DNA of 64,000 bases from assembly GCA_963576475.1 (NCBI GenBank), contig OY754982.1:12550546-12614545 (forward strand), given 5' to 3'. Position numbers and translations under genes: made by a program. The notes under the pieces were generated by a model. The model was given only the letters and a program-made list of their open reading frames with translations, ran no database searches and was not told the DNA's origin. This document shows, one piece after another, positions 9,622 through 20,007 of the stretch; within the stretch, counting starts at the first letter, position 1, and the number at the start of each line of letters is the position of its first letter. The stretch comes from Molanna angustata (taxonomy: Eukaryota > Arthropoda > Insecta > Trichoptera > Molannidae).

Positions 9622-10450
9622 TAATTATACAAAAAAAAAATTTAAATTTATGTTACACAGTAGATAATATTATTTACAAATGGGATATCACAGATAAAAA
9701 GTTCGTCGTTATAGTTAGGGCATCCTGGAGTACGTTGCAGGGAATACCGTAAATATGTGAGGACGATGTGTATGATGTTCTCTTCGAAAAAAAAATTGAC
9801 TGTCATTTGTAGCTTGCCATGTTGTATCCGTGCGTGCGTGCATAAGTGTGCGTATAAATAAATAAATAAATATATATAAGTCCGACAGCTTCCTGCGTGT
9901 GCCAGTACAGGGGCGAAACACGAGGGTGTCTGGGGGTTGCGGCGTGTCGTGAACTGACAACTTTGGAAATTTGATCCAGTTAGCCTTCAAATGCTTGCGG
10001 TGCGTCGAGAATTGACGGCTTTGGAGAAACCCAATACTCCAGTATAACCTGATGAATTTCTAGTAACAGGAGGAGGTCAGTATTAGCTCCTCAAGGCAGC
10101 TACGTAGAAATTGGGAGCGGCTAGAGACGTAAACAGTCATCATCCAAAATCGTTCCTCGTTCAAGGCAGTAGTATCGGTGATACGGGGACGGTTTTGTGC
10201 GCTCGTAGGGTTGTATGTATATATGTGTGTGTGTGCACGGTGGATGGTTGATTGACATCTTGTTGATGCAGTGATGGTCAAGCAGTGGCTACGATGAAGT
10301 GAAGAGGCGAGTTGATGTTCTGTGATGAGTCAAAATCGTTGTTTACAATTGTAGAAATTCTCGAAGTTGTATTTGGTTTGAAGAGGTGAGTGAATCCTCT
10401 GTAGTTGTCCATTTTGACGCTGTTGTTTGATGTTTGGATGGTTGTATATA
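9622..10450. other. Spacer between the two 293-bp repeats, first part
   Basis: There are no recognisable coding frames. A short (TAAA) run lies at about 9856-9872 and (GT)n near 10217-10230. Confidence 0.5.
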
Positions 10451-10550
10451 GCAGTTGTAGGCAGTTGCAAGCCGTTGAAGATAGTTGCAAGATGTTGTAG
10501 ATCGTTGCAAGTCGTTGTAGATCGTTGCAGGTAGTTGCAGTTGTTGTTTA
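10451..10550. repeat. Degenerate tandem repeat of about 10 bp (GTTGYARRYM type)
   Basis: GTTGCAAG, GTTGTAGATC and GTTGCAGGTA variants follow one another for about 100 bp. All minus-strand frames stay open because the repeat lacks stops, producing Leu/Gln/Thr-rich text with no protein character. Confidence 0.7.
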
Positions 10551-11271
10551 GACATCTACGGGAAGAGGTCATCCGGTGTCTTGTAGATTCTTGATAGCAA
10601 GAAGTCTTCGTTAATGATGATGATGATGATCATCATAATAAAATTTTTGTTGTCTTGTTGACATAAATAAACATGATTGACAATAGTAAACTTTAAATTT
10701 CTCAAATATAAATGATTACCGTTGTATCTGGTACATGAGTATATATAATAATAGTAGGCATAGTATATTCAATTCATAAAAGTAGGTACCTTGCATTAAT
10801 AAAATAAAAATATTTTTTTTTTAATTTTTCTAAGTGTTGGAAATGATCAAATTATTCTAAGTCCAAAATGTTTCAATTTTTGTTAAGTCCTTTTAGGTAT
10901 CGTTATTTTTCTAAGTGTTTCTTAGGTATTTAATACTTTGCCAAATGTGACATATTTTTTATTTCGAAATAAGTAAAGTATATAGGTATTTAAAAGATTT
11001 GCTTGTACATAGGTATAAATATTCTCCATATGAATTATTGAGACTCGTTTAAATTAAAGTAATATTCTTTTTATGTTATAAGAATTAAATAATTATTCAT
11101 AAATGTTGTTGATTTTGGTAAATGAAAATATTTGATTACTGTTAAAGATTACGAGGTTATATGAATAAAAAATTAAGATAATTTTCTTTAAAAATAAATT
11201 CGCTATAATAAATTGTTGGTTGAGTCCTTTATGTTTGTTGGTATGAAAGTGCAAAATGTACACAATGCAAA
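10551..11271. other. AT-rich spacer, nothing recognised
   Basis: A short (GAT)n run with an adjoining ATCATCAT reverse complement lies at about 10616-10638. No coding evidence was seen. Confidence 0.5.
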
Positions 11272-11564
11272 ATGATAGGTTTCATTATAAAAGAAAACTT
11301 ACTCAGATTAATTATATTTTCAGATTAAAACAGTTAACAAATTTAATTCAAATTGATCCGCGATACTAGGGTCGGTCGGGATGAAATATTATAATTATTG
11401 AACACTGTGCTTGAACGCTGGGCTGACGAGCGAATGCGATTCGCCTCGTCGATCGATCGAAATACGATGCGCTGTCTCTCGGTCGTCTTCGGCAATCTTC
11501 GTGAGATGCGAGATCATCCGAGCGAGATGGCATCGATGATGGAGAGGTACATCCTCGCCACACA
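11272..11564 (+). repeat. 293-bp direct repeat, copy 2
   Basis: This is the same length as the copy at 9239-9531, with two differences seen (CATTATAAAAG against CATAATAAAAG, and TTAACAA against TTAGCAA). Similarity stops abruptly on both sides. The sequence begins ATGATAGG and ends CCACACA. No target-site duplication was found around the pair. Confidence 0.85.
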
Positions 11565-12497
11565 CCCATTATCACGTATACGTTTATATTTTATTATAAT
11601 ATTTTTTATTAAAGTGTTATAATGCACTTTTTTGTGTTGGAACTGAATTTCCAACCCTATACTTAACTTTCTGTTTTTTCCTGTTTAATTTTAACTATGA
11701 CTTTGCGTTTATTTACTTGTAGAATTTTCATTTAAAAAAGGATATCATATAACCTAATTGCTACACTATTATAATGGAAAATAACACAATTTTAAAATAA
11801 CCGGGATTATTAGTGTTACGTGGAAGAAACGTTCAATACTCACAGCATCTTTGTCGTCTCGAAAATTCTAGAATTTGATCATTACCAATATTACTTGTCT
11901 CACCAGCTTCGTCGCGTCGGTTTTTTTTTCTCCTTTCATTCTTTCTCTATCCCACAACACCAAAAAGTTTGCAAACAAAAATAAAAGTTCAAAATGAAAT
12001 GAGATTTCTGTAGTAAATGGAATCAATTCGATTCGAAGAAGTGGGTAAATACAATGACAGACTCATATTGAAAATAGCGTCGTGTATTTTTTAAAAACTT
12101 ACATCGGATTGAAAGTCGTTTAAGAACAAATAGACACCAACAAATTTTCGTAATATCTATTTTGTGTTGTACAAATTGAATAATCTCTTATGATTTAAAT
12201 TAGAAATATTTACAAGAACTCAGTACAAAACAGTCCAAATAATATTGTTTTCATACATGATATTGTTTTTAGAAAATAACTTGACAATTTTTCACCTCGA
12301 TTCGGTTTGCACTTATTCCAACCGAGAAAAAAAACAAAATTTATTTTAGGCAGTCCACGTGATATCTCAAGTTATTTGCAGATAATTGTAGCTATTTTCG
12401 GTACCCAAATTTAAGGAAGTGCAAAAAATACTTTAAATTTAAAGTACCTTTCTTATTACAATGTCGTCAGATGTAACGTAATTAACATTCTGAAGAT
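11565..12497. other. AT-rich spacer, nothing recognised
   Basis: No coding frame, inverted repeat or copy of another repeat in the window was found here. Confidence 0.5.
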
Positions 12498-12712
12498 GCT
12501 CGTCGACGAGCGATATCGGTGAATGATCTACCATGAATGGGAGTCGTTTTTGCGTATTTAATCAATTGAGATATTATACTTTTCTTACTTTTGTATATTC
12601 TACATACAAAAGTAAGAAAATGGGTTATTTAATAACGCGTAATTCTACATACAAAAGTAAAAAAATGCGTTATTAAATAAGAAATACATACATTATTTTA
12701 ATAACGCATTTT
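12498..12712. repeat. Cluster of short inverted and direct repeats
   Basis: A perfect 14-bp palindrome (GCTCGTCGACGAGC) is at 12498-12511. A 16-bp perfect inverted repeat has arms 12580-12595 and 12605-12620. The text CTACATACAAAAGTAA is repeated directly at about 12600 and 12645. ATGCGTTATTAAATA (about 12665) pairs with TTTTAATAACGCAT (about 12696). Together they look like a decayed fold-back MITE. Confidence 0.6.
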
Positions 12713-13751
12713 TTTCTCATTTGTTAAAAATAGTATGTACAATCACATTATATTATGTATGATGTCCTGTTATCATGTGCTGTTTTTTTCCATTGTTCTT
12801 AATATCATACTATGTATTTAAATTCTACTGCATTGTTGAATATCCAATATAAAAAAAGTAAAATAACTAAGGTATAGATTTTTATATTTTTTTAACAAGT
12901 TTTATTTTTATGTGATTCTCGCTTCCGGTATCAAAACTTACTTTGATTAACTAAATTTGACGAAGGAGCAGTTACTTACGAAATCGGTAGTGAAATTAAC
13001 AAAAAAAAACATATTTTAGCAAAGTTAAGTAAAAGAAAATAATTGAAAAAGTACTAGGTACAATGTAACATTTTTTGAACATCTCAACTCAAAGCACCTG
13101 GTTCTTCTATAACATTCCAACATTGTATCTATTGAGATATCAAAATTTTGTCTTAATAAAAATCATTGACTCCCGACAAGGAAATATATCCAATGTTTGG
13201 GTATATGTAACTATGTATAAAAATATTCGATTTACTAAAATATATACCATAATGTTAGTATTTCCATATATAACAGCATACCTAATAGTTCCAAAGAGGT
13301 TTTTTTCTGACAAGGCTTTGTGATCTGTTGCTCTATCAGCCACTTATTTGCATATTTACGGCTAAAGTAAACAAAGTGTATATATTTTCAAAATCATATT
13401 CAAGTGACGATAAAAGAAAAACTCCTTAGGCATATTCCATTTTGTTTATTTTTCCTACAATTTTCTAGATTTATGCAGATTTACATTTTATATGTTCTGC
13501 AATGGTATAATATAAGTAGGTATATGTGAGCAGAATTTAAAGCATAAAATAAAAACCATACAAAATACAAAAAAAAATCTTGTCGAAATTGACCAAAAAT
13601 CTATTTTGGATAGTGAACTCGAAACATTTCCTTCTTTTAAAATTCACTTCGGTAATGAATTTTTATTTACCATTTCTTTGCATCCTGCGCAAGTGGCGAC
13701 TTTACATGTAGCGAAATGACAATTTCTTTAAAAATTACGTGAGAAATTTAG
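12713..13751. other. AT-rich spacer with a family-5 end
   Basis: At about 13168-13212 the text GACTCCCGACAAGGAAATAT followed by CCAATGTTTG matches the flank of the inverted-repeat family at 52316-52356 and 63320-63362. The rest is unassigned. Confidence 0.4.
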
Positions 13752-13942
13752 ATGGGTCGGTGGCAGAGCGGTTAGCGCGCTGGGTTGGTAACCCAGTGGT
13801 CGCGAGTTCGAATCCTGCCTCGACCGATTTCGTTCACCTATAGCACAAGCATTTATTTGCTTATTTTAGGGAACGTAGGAAGATGTATATGTACTTGTTT
13901 AACAAGGACATACCTATTCATTTTTATTAAAAAAAAAAAATA
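13752..13942 (+). mobile_element. SINE-1 (tRNA-derived), best copy
   Basis: The head folds as a tRNA: A box TGGCAGAGCGG, B box AGTTCGAATCC, anticodon stem CTGGG/CCCAG with loop TTGGTAA, and partly paired acceptor ends GGTCG/CGACC. After the head comes a conserved non-tRNA body (TTCACCTATAGCACAAGCAT, then AACAAGGACATA) ending in poly-A. Other copies are at 43542-43725 (-), 48113-48300 (-) and 59159-59280 (+). The loop reads GGT here and AGC in the 43542 copy. It is transcribed by RNA polymerase III if active and mobilised by a LINE. Confidence 0.8.
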
Positions 13943-14154
13943 AACATTTTAAATACCTATTCTTTATTCCTGCAGGCAATCGTTCCTAGGACGCTAGCAT
14001 ACAATTAATTTATTTTATTTAAAGCACCTACACAAACAATGACTGGACAAGTAAACTGGTGATATACAATTAAAAAAAATAGTTACGCCCAGTATCAATT
14101 AAATATATACATTATTACCTTATTAATTAATCTAGTAAGTGTAAGAAAAAAAAG
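13943..14154. other. AT-rich spacer, nothing recognised
   Basis: No repeat match or coding frame was found. Confidence 0.5.
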
Positions 14155-14216
14155 CAATGAATATTAAATAAGACAAAAGTTGAAACTACAACTTTTGTCT
14201 TATTTAATATTCATTG
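14155..14216. repeat. Perfect 28-bp hairpin with 6-nt loop
   Basis: Arms 14155-14182 and 14189-14216 are exact reverse complements and the loop is AAACTA. It directly abuts the truncated Helitron-like copy that starts at 14217. Confidence 0.95.
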
Positions 14217-14458
14217 TTGAGTTTAACTGCCTATATTGCCAATTTTTTTTTTAAATATCGAAAAAAGCTGAAACACCCCAACTAGATCCGGGAAGGAAAA
14301 GAGGACTGACCTCCATACTGTCCTATTTTGACATACATACCAACATGTGTTAAAATTTTCAATAATTTGGATTTATAGGTTTATAGTTTGATTCTTATTC
14401 TTCAACTATACATACTATCGCTATCGACAGTTGTATCTCATGTGTTACATGCAACTAG
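14217..14458 (+). mobile_element. Helitron-like (HINE) 3' half
   Basis: It starts inside the family (GAGTTTAACTGCCTATATT, as at 700 and 40266) and runs to the standard 3' tip with the hairpin and CTAG followed by T. The 5' half is missing. Confidence 0.75.
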
Positions 14459-14470
14459 TAATAGATAATT

Positions 14471-14590
14471 CTGGATCATTCCAAGGGTGATTATATTCAG
14501 TCTAATGTTGCTCGACGAAACAAAGCTGTTCTCTTGCTTTGTGCTCTGCGGACATCTACATAATATTCCATAGCATCGGACAGTAAATTA
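14471..14590 (-). pseudogene. LINE C-terminal scrap (ALFRR family)
   Basis: The plus-strand text ACGAAACAAAGCTGTT corresponds on minus to ...TALFRR, matching copies at 22345-22560 and 36240-36440. It is heavily decayed. Confidence 0.45.
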
Positions 14591-14674
14591 TTTATTAACG
14601 TAAATAGTTTATTATTATGTTAGTGTCTTAGAAATCGTTCGTCTACGCGACAACTTGTCTGTATAATTCACACT

Positions 14675-14911
14675 GTACGTGGTGGATAGCCTAGTCTTCA
14701 TACCACTTTTTAAACATAACCTACAAAATTTTGGTAAAAATACCAATTAAAGTCATTTATTTTAATATTTAAGTTACTTTTTTTTAATATTTAATGCAAC
14801 TGGCTCACGCCAGTCGCAATTATAACTACAAACAAACCTTACCAACCTATTTTTACCAATTTTTTGTAGGTTAGGTTTACAAAAATGGTTTGAAGACTAG
14901 GTTATCCGTAC
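14675..14911. mobile_element. MITE with about 60-bp inverted ends
   Basis: The left arm (about 14675-14740) and right arm (about 14850-14911) are imperfect reverse complements (TAGCCTAGTCTTCA against TGAAGACTAGGTTA). The centre carries CTGGCTCACGCCAGTCGCAA, which matches the centre of the element at 35738-36035, so the two are one family. Confidence 0.7.
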
Positions 14912-15251
14912 GTGGTGTGTATGTTTCATATTTTATCCGGTAGATTCGTTGAAGATTTCCATTCATCCTTCAGGGTTACCTTAACCATTGGTATAGAGGT
15001 ACATGCAGTGCTGACATATAATGTCCACTTGTCATGCACAGAGGCAGGTTGGCGTGTCCTCGTTTAGGCGAGGGTCCAGGAATTATTTTCAGATATAGTA
15101 GTTTTCCGATGCATGATGTTGAGATATTTATGCCAGTCTGGTGGAGAAAACTCTCATGTGGGGGTTAATTCGACACTCGATGAGTCAGCGTGATCCTTAG
15201 TGGATGCTCAGATAGAACGGGAATATACAAGGAGACCCAGAATCAAATTAA
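14912..15251. other. Spacer, nothing recognised
   Basis: The composition is mixed and the longest frames are short. No repeat match was noticed. Confidence 0.45.
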
Positions 15252-15375
<124 letters not shown>

Positions 15376-15378
15376 TAT

Positions 15379-15462
15379 TAATATTAATTTTACAAGCACT
15401 CAGTAACAAGTTGCCACATTCTGATAACATGCTGTGTCTCACCCGGGAATCGATCCCGGGAT
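15379..15462 (-). mobile_element. SINE-2 fragment
   Basis: CACTCAGTAACAAGTTGCCA followed by CATTCTG, then CCCGGGAATCGATCCCGGGA, are shortened forms of the SINE-2 body and B-box region on the minus strand. Confidence 0.7.
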
Positions 15463-15974
15463 ACAAAAAAAGCACAAAACGTGTTTGCTCTCCACATCAA
15501 TATAATGGTGGAGAAATAATGCTTTCACAACTTTTAAATTATGTTTTGAACCAATTTATCAACGCTTCGATTCATAATTTTATTTAAAAAAAAATACAAT
15601 AAACCGATAGATGTTGCTTAAGCGAATAAATTGATCACTTGAACAATATAATGGCAAGTCATAAACCGTGTTGGAACAAATGAGACGTGGATATATTTAA
15701 CAGGCTTAAAACTTCATTAGATTTAACTAACACAATAATTTCATTCTTACCAACACGAGGAAAAAAATAGTTTTAGCGGAAATGTTGTTATTTTAGTTAT
15801 ATTCATTCTCGTTGATTTATTATTTATTATAAAAGTATTTTAATATCTTTCGGTTACAAAAAATAGTAAGACACATGTATTTAGGTACCTACTTACGTGA
15901 TAACTTTCACAGATATACGTTTCTTATAAAACATTGTAACTGTTTATCAAAATCTATATTATTGTGTGAATATT
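15463..15974. other. AT-rich spacer, nothing recognised
   Basis: No coding frame or repeat match was seen. Confidence 0.5.
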
Positions 15975-16330
15975 GCTGCGTACACACATTATGGAATATT
16001 GCACGGAATACGAAAATCACCTAATATTATGTAAACACCAGTTCGCGAACACGCTCTGATCATACCATGCGCACGCAACGTAAAATCGCGACGCTCGCGT
16101 CTCCCGATTCTCGGATTTTCCAGACAACACAAAAAGCGCACGGGACGCGCCACGCGCAGTCTGTTTACGGATGTCATTCAAAGCGGGTGCGCGCTATGTG
16201 ATAAACAACAATTTATAGTCAGTGCGCGATCTTATTCGGTTCACGCGGAAACGAAAGTTCGGAATTTAAATAAAATGTTTCGTCTGTGATGTTCGAGTTG
16301 TTATGTACGAACCTTAATAATATGCTCGTA
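15975..16330 (+). promoter_or_regulatory. CpG-rich island, candidate promoter or 5' exon of the Connectin-like gene
   Basis: A GC- and CpG-rich block (many CGCG, GCGCAC) stands out from the AT-rich surroundings, 3.7-4 kb upstream of the Connectin-like exon on the same strand. TATAGTCAGTGCG at about 16214-16226 contains an insect initiator-like TCAGT. A possible donor, TTGGTATGT, lies near 16433. No coding frame is needed, since the downstream exon carries its own ATG. The link to the gene is inference. Confidence 0.35.
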
Positions 16331-17017
16331 TTAGGAAATAAGTGTCTTGTTTGTTTTTGTGAATTTTACAATATTTTGTCGAAACAGGATATATACGCTT
16401 ATAAAAATTCAAATTGGTTAATCTGAAATAAGTTGGTATGTATATAACAAGAAAAATAAATTGTATTATTTCGGGAAACAAACTATTTAAGTCATAGATC
16501 TATCACTTAGTTTGTGTGATTATTGTACGCATTTGCGCTTTCCCGCGTTTCATTGAGTTGTCAAATCAACCCTTTTTTACACACCTGCATATTATAATAA
16601 ATTAAAAAAAAATAGAACAAATATATAGTCTATCTGTGTTATTTGTATTTTCTGTCGTATATGTACATTTCCAAAATATTAATAATAAAAATATTTTAAA
16701 ATCTTGATTTATTAATTAAATAACACAGCAATTTAAAATACTTGATTGTCGTTTCTATATAATACCTATTATAGTTTTGTAGAACACATACTTTATCTTA
16801 AATAATATTTTATTGGTTTAAAGAAATTTACAATAAGCCTGTATGTGTTCAGGAATAAATAATACATCACATATAAAAAAAAATTGGATCGTACATCATA
16901 TTATACGTGTATTCCATATATTCATTCATTATTTTTTATTCTCCATTATAAAATAGCTATAGGCAGGAACTCTTATTGGGAAGAAGGTTCCATGGTTTGA
17001 TTTCCTCCAGTTAATTT
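16331..17017. other. AT-rich sequence, possibly intron
   Basis: If 16.2 kb holds the first exon, this is intron 1. No features were recognised. Confidence 0.4.
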
Positions 17018-17217
17018 TTATTTTATTTTATATTGCTTATTGGGTAGCTAACAGGTGCTATGTTGAATAATTATTTAACACGCACCCAATAATATGTTGC
17101 CACATTCTGGAGACTTCCGATATTAATCGTCTCACAGATCCAGACTGAAAACGCAATAAAAAACAGTGTATCTACCGGAAATCGAACCCGGGTCTTTTGG
17201 TCAACAGTCAGATAGCA
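17018..17217 (-). mobile_element. SINE-2 copy
   Basis: On minus, the head ends in GGGTTCGATTTCC (B box), followed by the body (ATCTGTGAGACGATTAATAT, ATGTGGCAAC, TTGGGTGCGTGTT) and a T/A-rich tail. The 5' tip is cut where SINE-3 begins at 17222. Confidence 0.75.
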
Positions 17218-17221
17218 GTCA

Positions 17222-17403
17222 TGGCTGACCGCCGTAGCACAGTTGGGAAGCCGTTCGGTTTCTATGAGGGCGTCCTGGGTACGATTCCCAGCAGAGGAGA
17301 AATTTATTTAAATTCATTTCTCATGCAAATATTGCTTCTCTGGGCTGGAAACACTGGTTATTTGGCGCAGGGTGCAAGGAAGTGTTTATTATTATTATTA
17401 TTA
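17222..17403 (+). mobile_element. SINE-3 copy
   Basis: The tRNA-like head is GACCGCCGTAGCACAGTTGG, followed by B box GGTACGATTCCC and body AGCAGAGGAGAAATTTATTT, then GGCTGGAAACACTGG. The tail is (TTA)n. It is orientated head-to-head with the SINE-2 copy on its left. Confidence 0.75.
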
Positions 17404-20007
17404 TACCTAACCAACAGAGCAAATCGAAGGCCGAAAATCCAACTAGAATATATGACTGCCTAATTAGGAATATTTCCAGATTTTAAAAAGTTAATTTAAC
17501 GATAAATTATTCACACTTTTTTTTACATCGAATTATTTTACATAATTTTGATATTATTTAATTTATATTTTTATGCAAAAGACTTTGGAGGAAGTTTTCC
17601 GCTCACCAGTAAAAACGTATTTCTATATATATTTAAACGGGAGAGAGTATTGAACGACAGACTCCTTTTTCTTGACATAAATTTCCCAGAACCTCAAATT
17701 TAAAACACGTTGAATCTTCAGGTTAAGCCGCATTTCCAGTACGATACATAACACAAAATAAATAAATACTAGTTTAGTTCAAATTTTAAGAACGTTCCGG
17801 CTAAAATAGACGCTTTCCTATTCCACTTATTTCAAGATGACATTCTATAACTCTGAAATAGGAACATGCTTACTCCATGTAAGTCATGAATTAGTTCAAT
17901 TCGCTATTCTATAACCACATTTTAGTCTAATCAAATGTCAAAACGTTCCTAATTTTAGTTCAGTCCGGGATAGTAGTCCGGGATATTTTAGTCAAGTTGA
18001 AAATATCAGTTGTGTACGATAATAATGGATATTTTACAAATACTGCGTTATCTTGAAAATAAAAACCAAAGAATTATCAGTGCACATCAATTAAAATGAT
18101 AGGTTAGGAGACATGATATAAATAAGCATTGCCGAACAGTGCGCAGTATGTATGCGTAGTCGTCTGCGCCATAGACAATTTGAGTTCAAACTATCTACGG
18201 TGCACAAACTTTGTAGAACTTTGTAATTTAGTTCAAATTACCTAAATTCTAAAATTTTAAAACGTTTCTATTTTAGTCCTAACAGTTACTGAATTAATCG
18301 TTGTGTCACTTAAATACGTCCATAGCACCTCGCTCTAAACTACAACCTTCGTCAAAATTCGATTTATCCAATGTAGGTACCTTGATTTTAGCAGCCGGAG
18401 ATTTGTTTATGTTAAACACACAATATGTTATTATAATCGTTTCCACGTCTGTATTCCATAACATTGAATTTGCTTTGTTTCAATTCCACGAGTTATCACT
18501 TGATGGACCGTAAAGTATAATTTCCACCGAACTCATGAGTTGTTCCACGAATGTAACATATGCAGACCTACATTATATTATAACAACGCGTCGTTATATT
18601 TTAGGTTGGAAAAGCGCCGGCAGAAATTTTGATGCTGCATACAATAAATACATCAGTTTAATGTTTTGTACTACAGTGGAAATCGTTTAATAACAAGTTT
18701 GAAACGTATGGGAGTAGGTACACGTATGGCGGTTTTGTTTTGGGAATTCCAATTTTGTTTTTTTGGGTATTCCATCATATTCATATTGACCATGTTTTTA
18801 TGGCGCTAATAGTACTTAGATTTGATCCATAGATATAAAAATACTTCATTTTTGTATACTTAGATAAAATCTACAGTTTAAAAAAAAACGTTGTTTCATG
18901 CGACGGATTAATAAGCGATCTCTCTGTTGTCAGGATGGACGACAATAATCATCATAACAATAAAGAATAAATTAAATTTCGCCTAAATCCTTTACAATTA
19001 CTTATTATAATACTTAAGTTATTTAGAAGTTGACGATCCCTGAACGCAACTTCATAAGAATCGCTTTTTATATAAGTTCAATATTTAAACAAGAATGAAA
19101 TCTTTTCAGAAATTGACTAACTTTAATGATTTTTGTAATACCCACCAATAGGCATTGACTGGTGTGATTTATCTTTTTAACTTTATTGTTGAATAAGTTT
19201 TTTTATGTCTTTATATATTATGTTATTTATTTCTGTTTTTTTTTTGTTTTGTTTTACTATTTTTAACCTTCTTTTAAGAACGACGTTTTTATTTCGTTAT
19301 GTGTGAGAAATAAATGAGTAATTTATTTTTATTTATTTATTTAAATAAATGTTTTAAACATATTAATAATTATAAATATATCGTTAAAAAAATTACTGAT
19401 CTCTTTTTCTTAGGTCTAAATTATGTCATTTCTTTTCTATTCGTTTTCCTATGTTTTATCTATTTTCATAAACTTTACTCATTCCATTGTTTATGATGTT
19501 CTGTTGTATTTATTTAGACTCTATTTCATGTTATTGTCGTACTAAGAGATGTTTACAATGCTATTTTCTATTTTCCCGAGAGCACAATTATTATGAAAAA
19601 TATACGAAAATTACACAAAAGGCTAGAGACTTCTTTTGTGAAATTCAGTAGATATAATTTTATTAAGACATTTATAAAATATTATTATACCCACCCATAT
19701 TAAAAGCACTTTTTCTTGTTTTTATTATTATTTTTTTCAACTACAATATACAAAACTTAAACATTTTTTTTCAAATAATGCGTTGGTTCATAGTTTAATT
19801 TTTTAATATCCCAATAATTTACTTTGACACCTCGATAATAATTACATTTTTATTTAATAACAGTCAAGATCTTCATAAATTTATTTAATTTTGAAATGTC
19901 TTTTAAAATTAAAAATTCCATCTCTTATAAATTCTCTTATAAAAAATATTGTTAAAAAATTATAATTTTTCATGAACACAAAAACTAATCTTTTTTTTTA
20001 TTTTCAG
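17404..20007. other. Presumed intron upstream of the Connectin-like exon
   Basis: AT-rich, with no long coding frame. At about 17970-18000 AGTCCGGGATA occurs twice, 13 bp apart. GGCTAAAATAGACG (about 17809) and its inverse-like ACGTTTCTATTTTAGTCC (about 18264) could be the ends of an old MITE. A TTTA run lies at 19327-19343. The last 20 bases before 20008 are a T-rich tract ending in CAG, a good splice acceptor. Confidence 0.5.

Noticed and set aside
9239..11564. LTR retrotransposon with 293-bp LTRs
   Set aside because: The repeat begins TG and ends CA, but there is no matching target duplication, tRNA primer site, purine tract or gag/pol between the repeats. Kept only as an alternative.
13752..13828. 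Genuine tRNA gene (anticodon loop reading GGT or, in the 43.7-kb copy, AGC)
   Set aside because: The same head occurs four times with a shared non-tRNA body and poly-A, and the acceptor stem is imperfect, so it is a tRNA-derived SINE.
14155..14216. Pre-microRNA
   Set aside because: A perfect stem with a 6-nt loop and no bulges is unlike animal pre-miRNAs, and it coincides with a transposon breakpoint.
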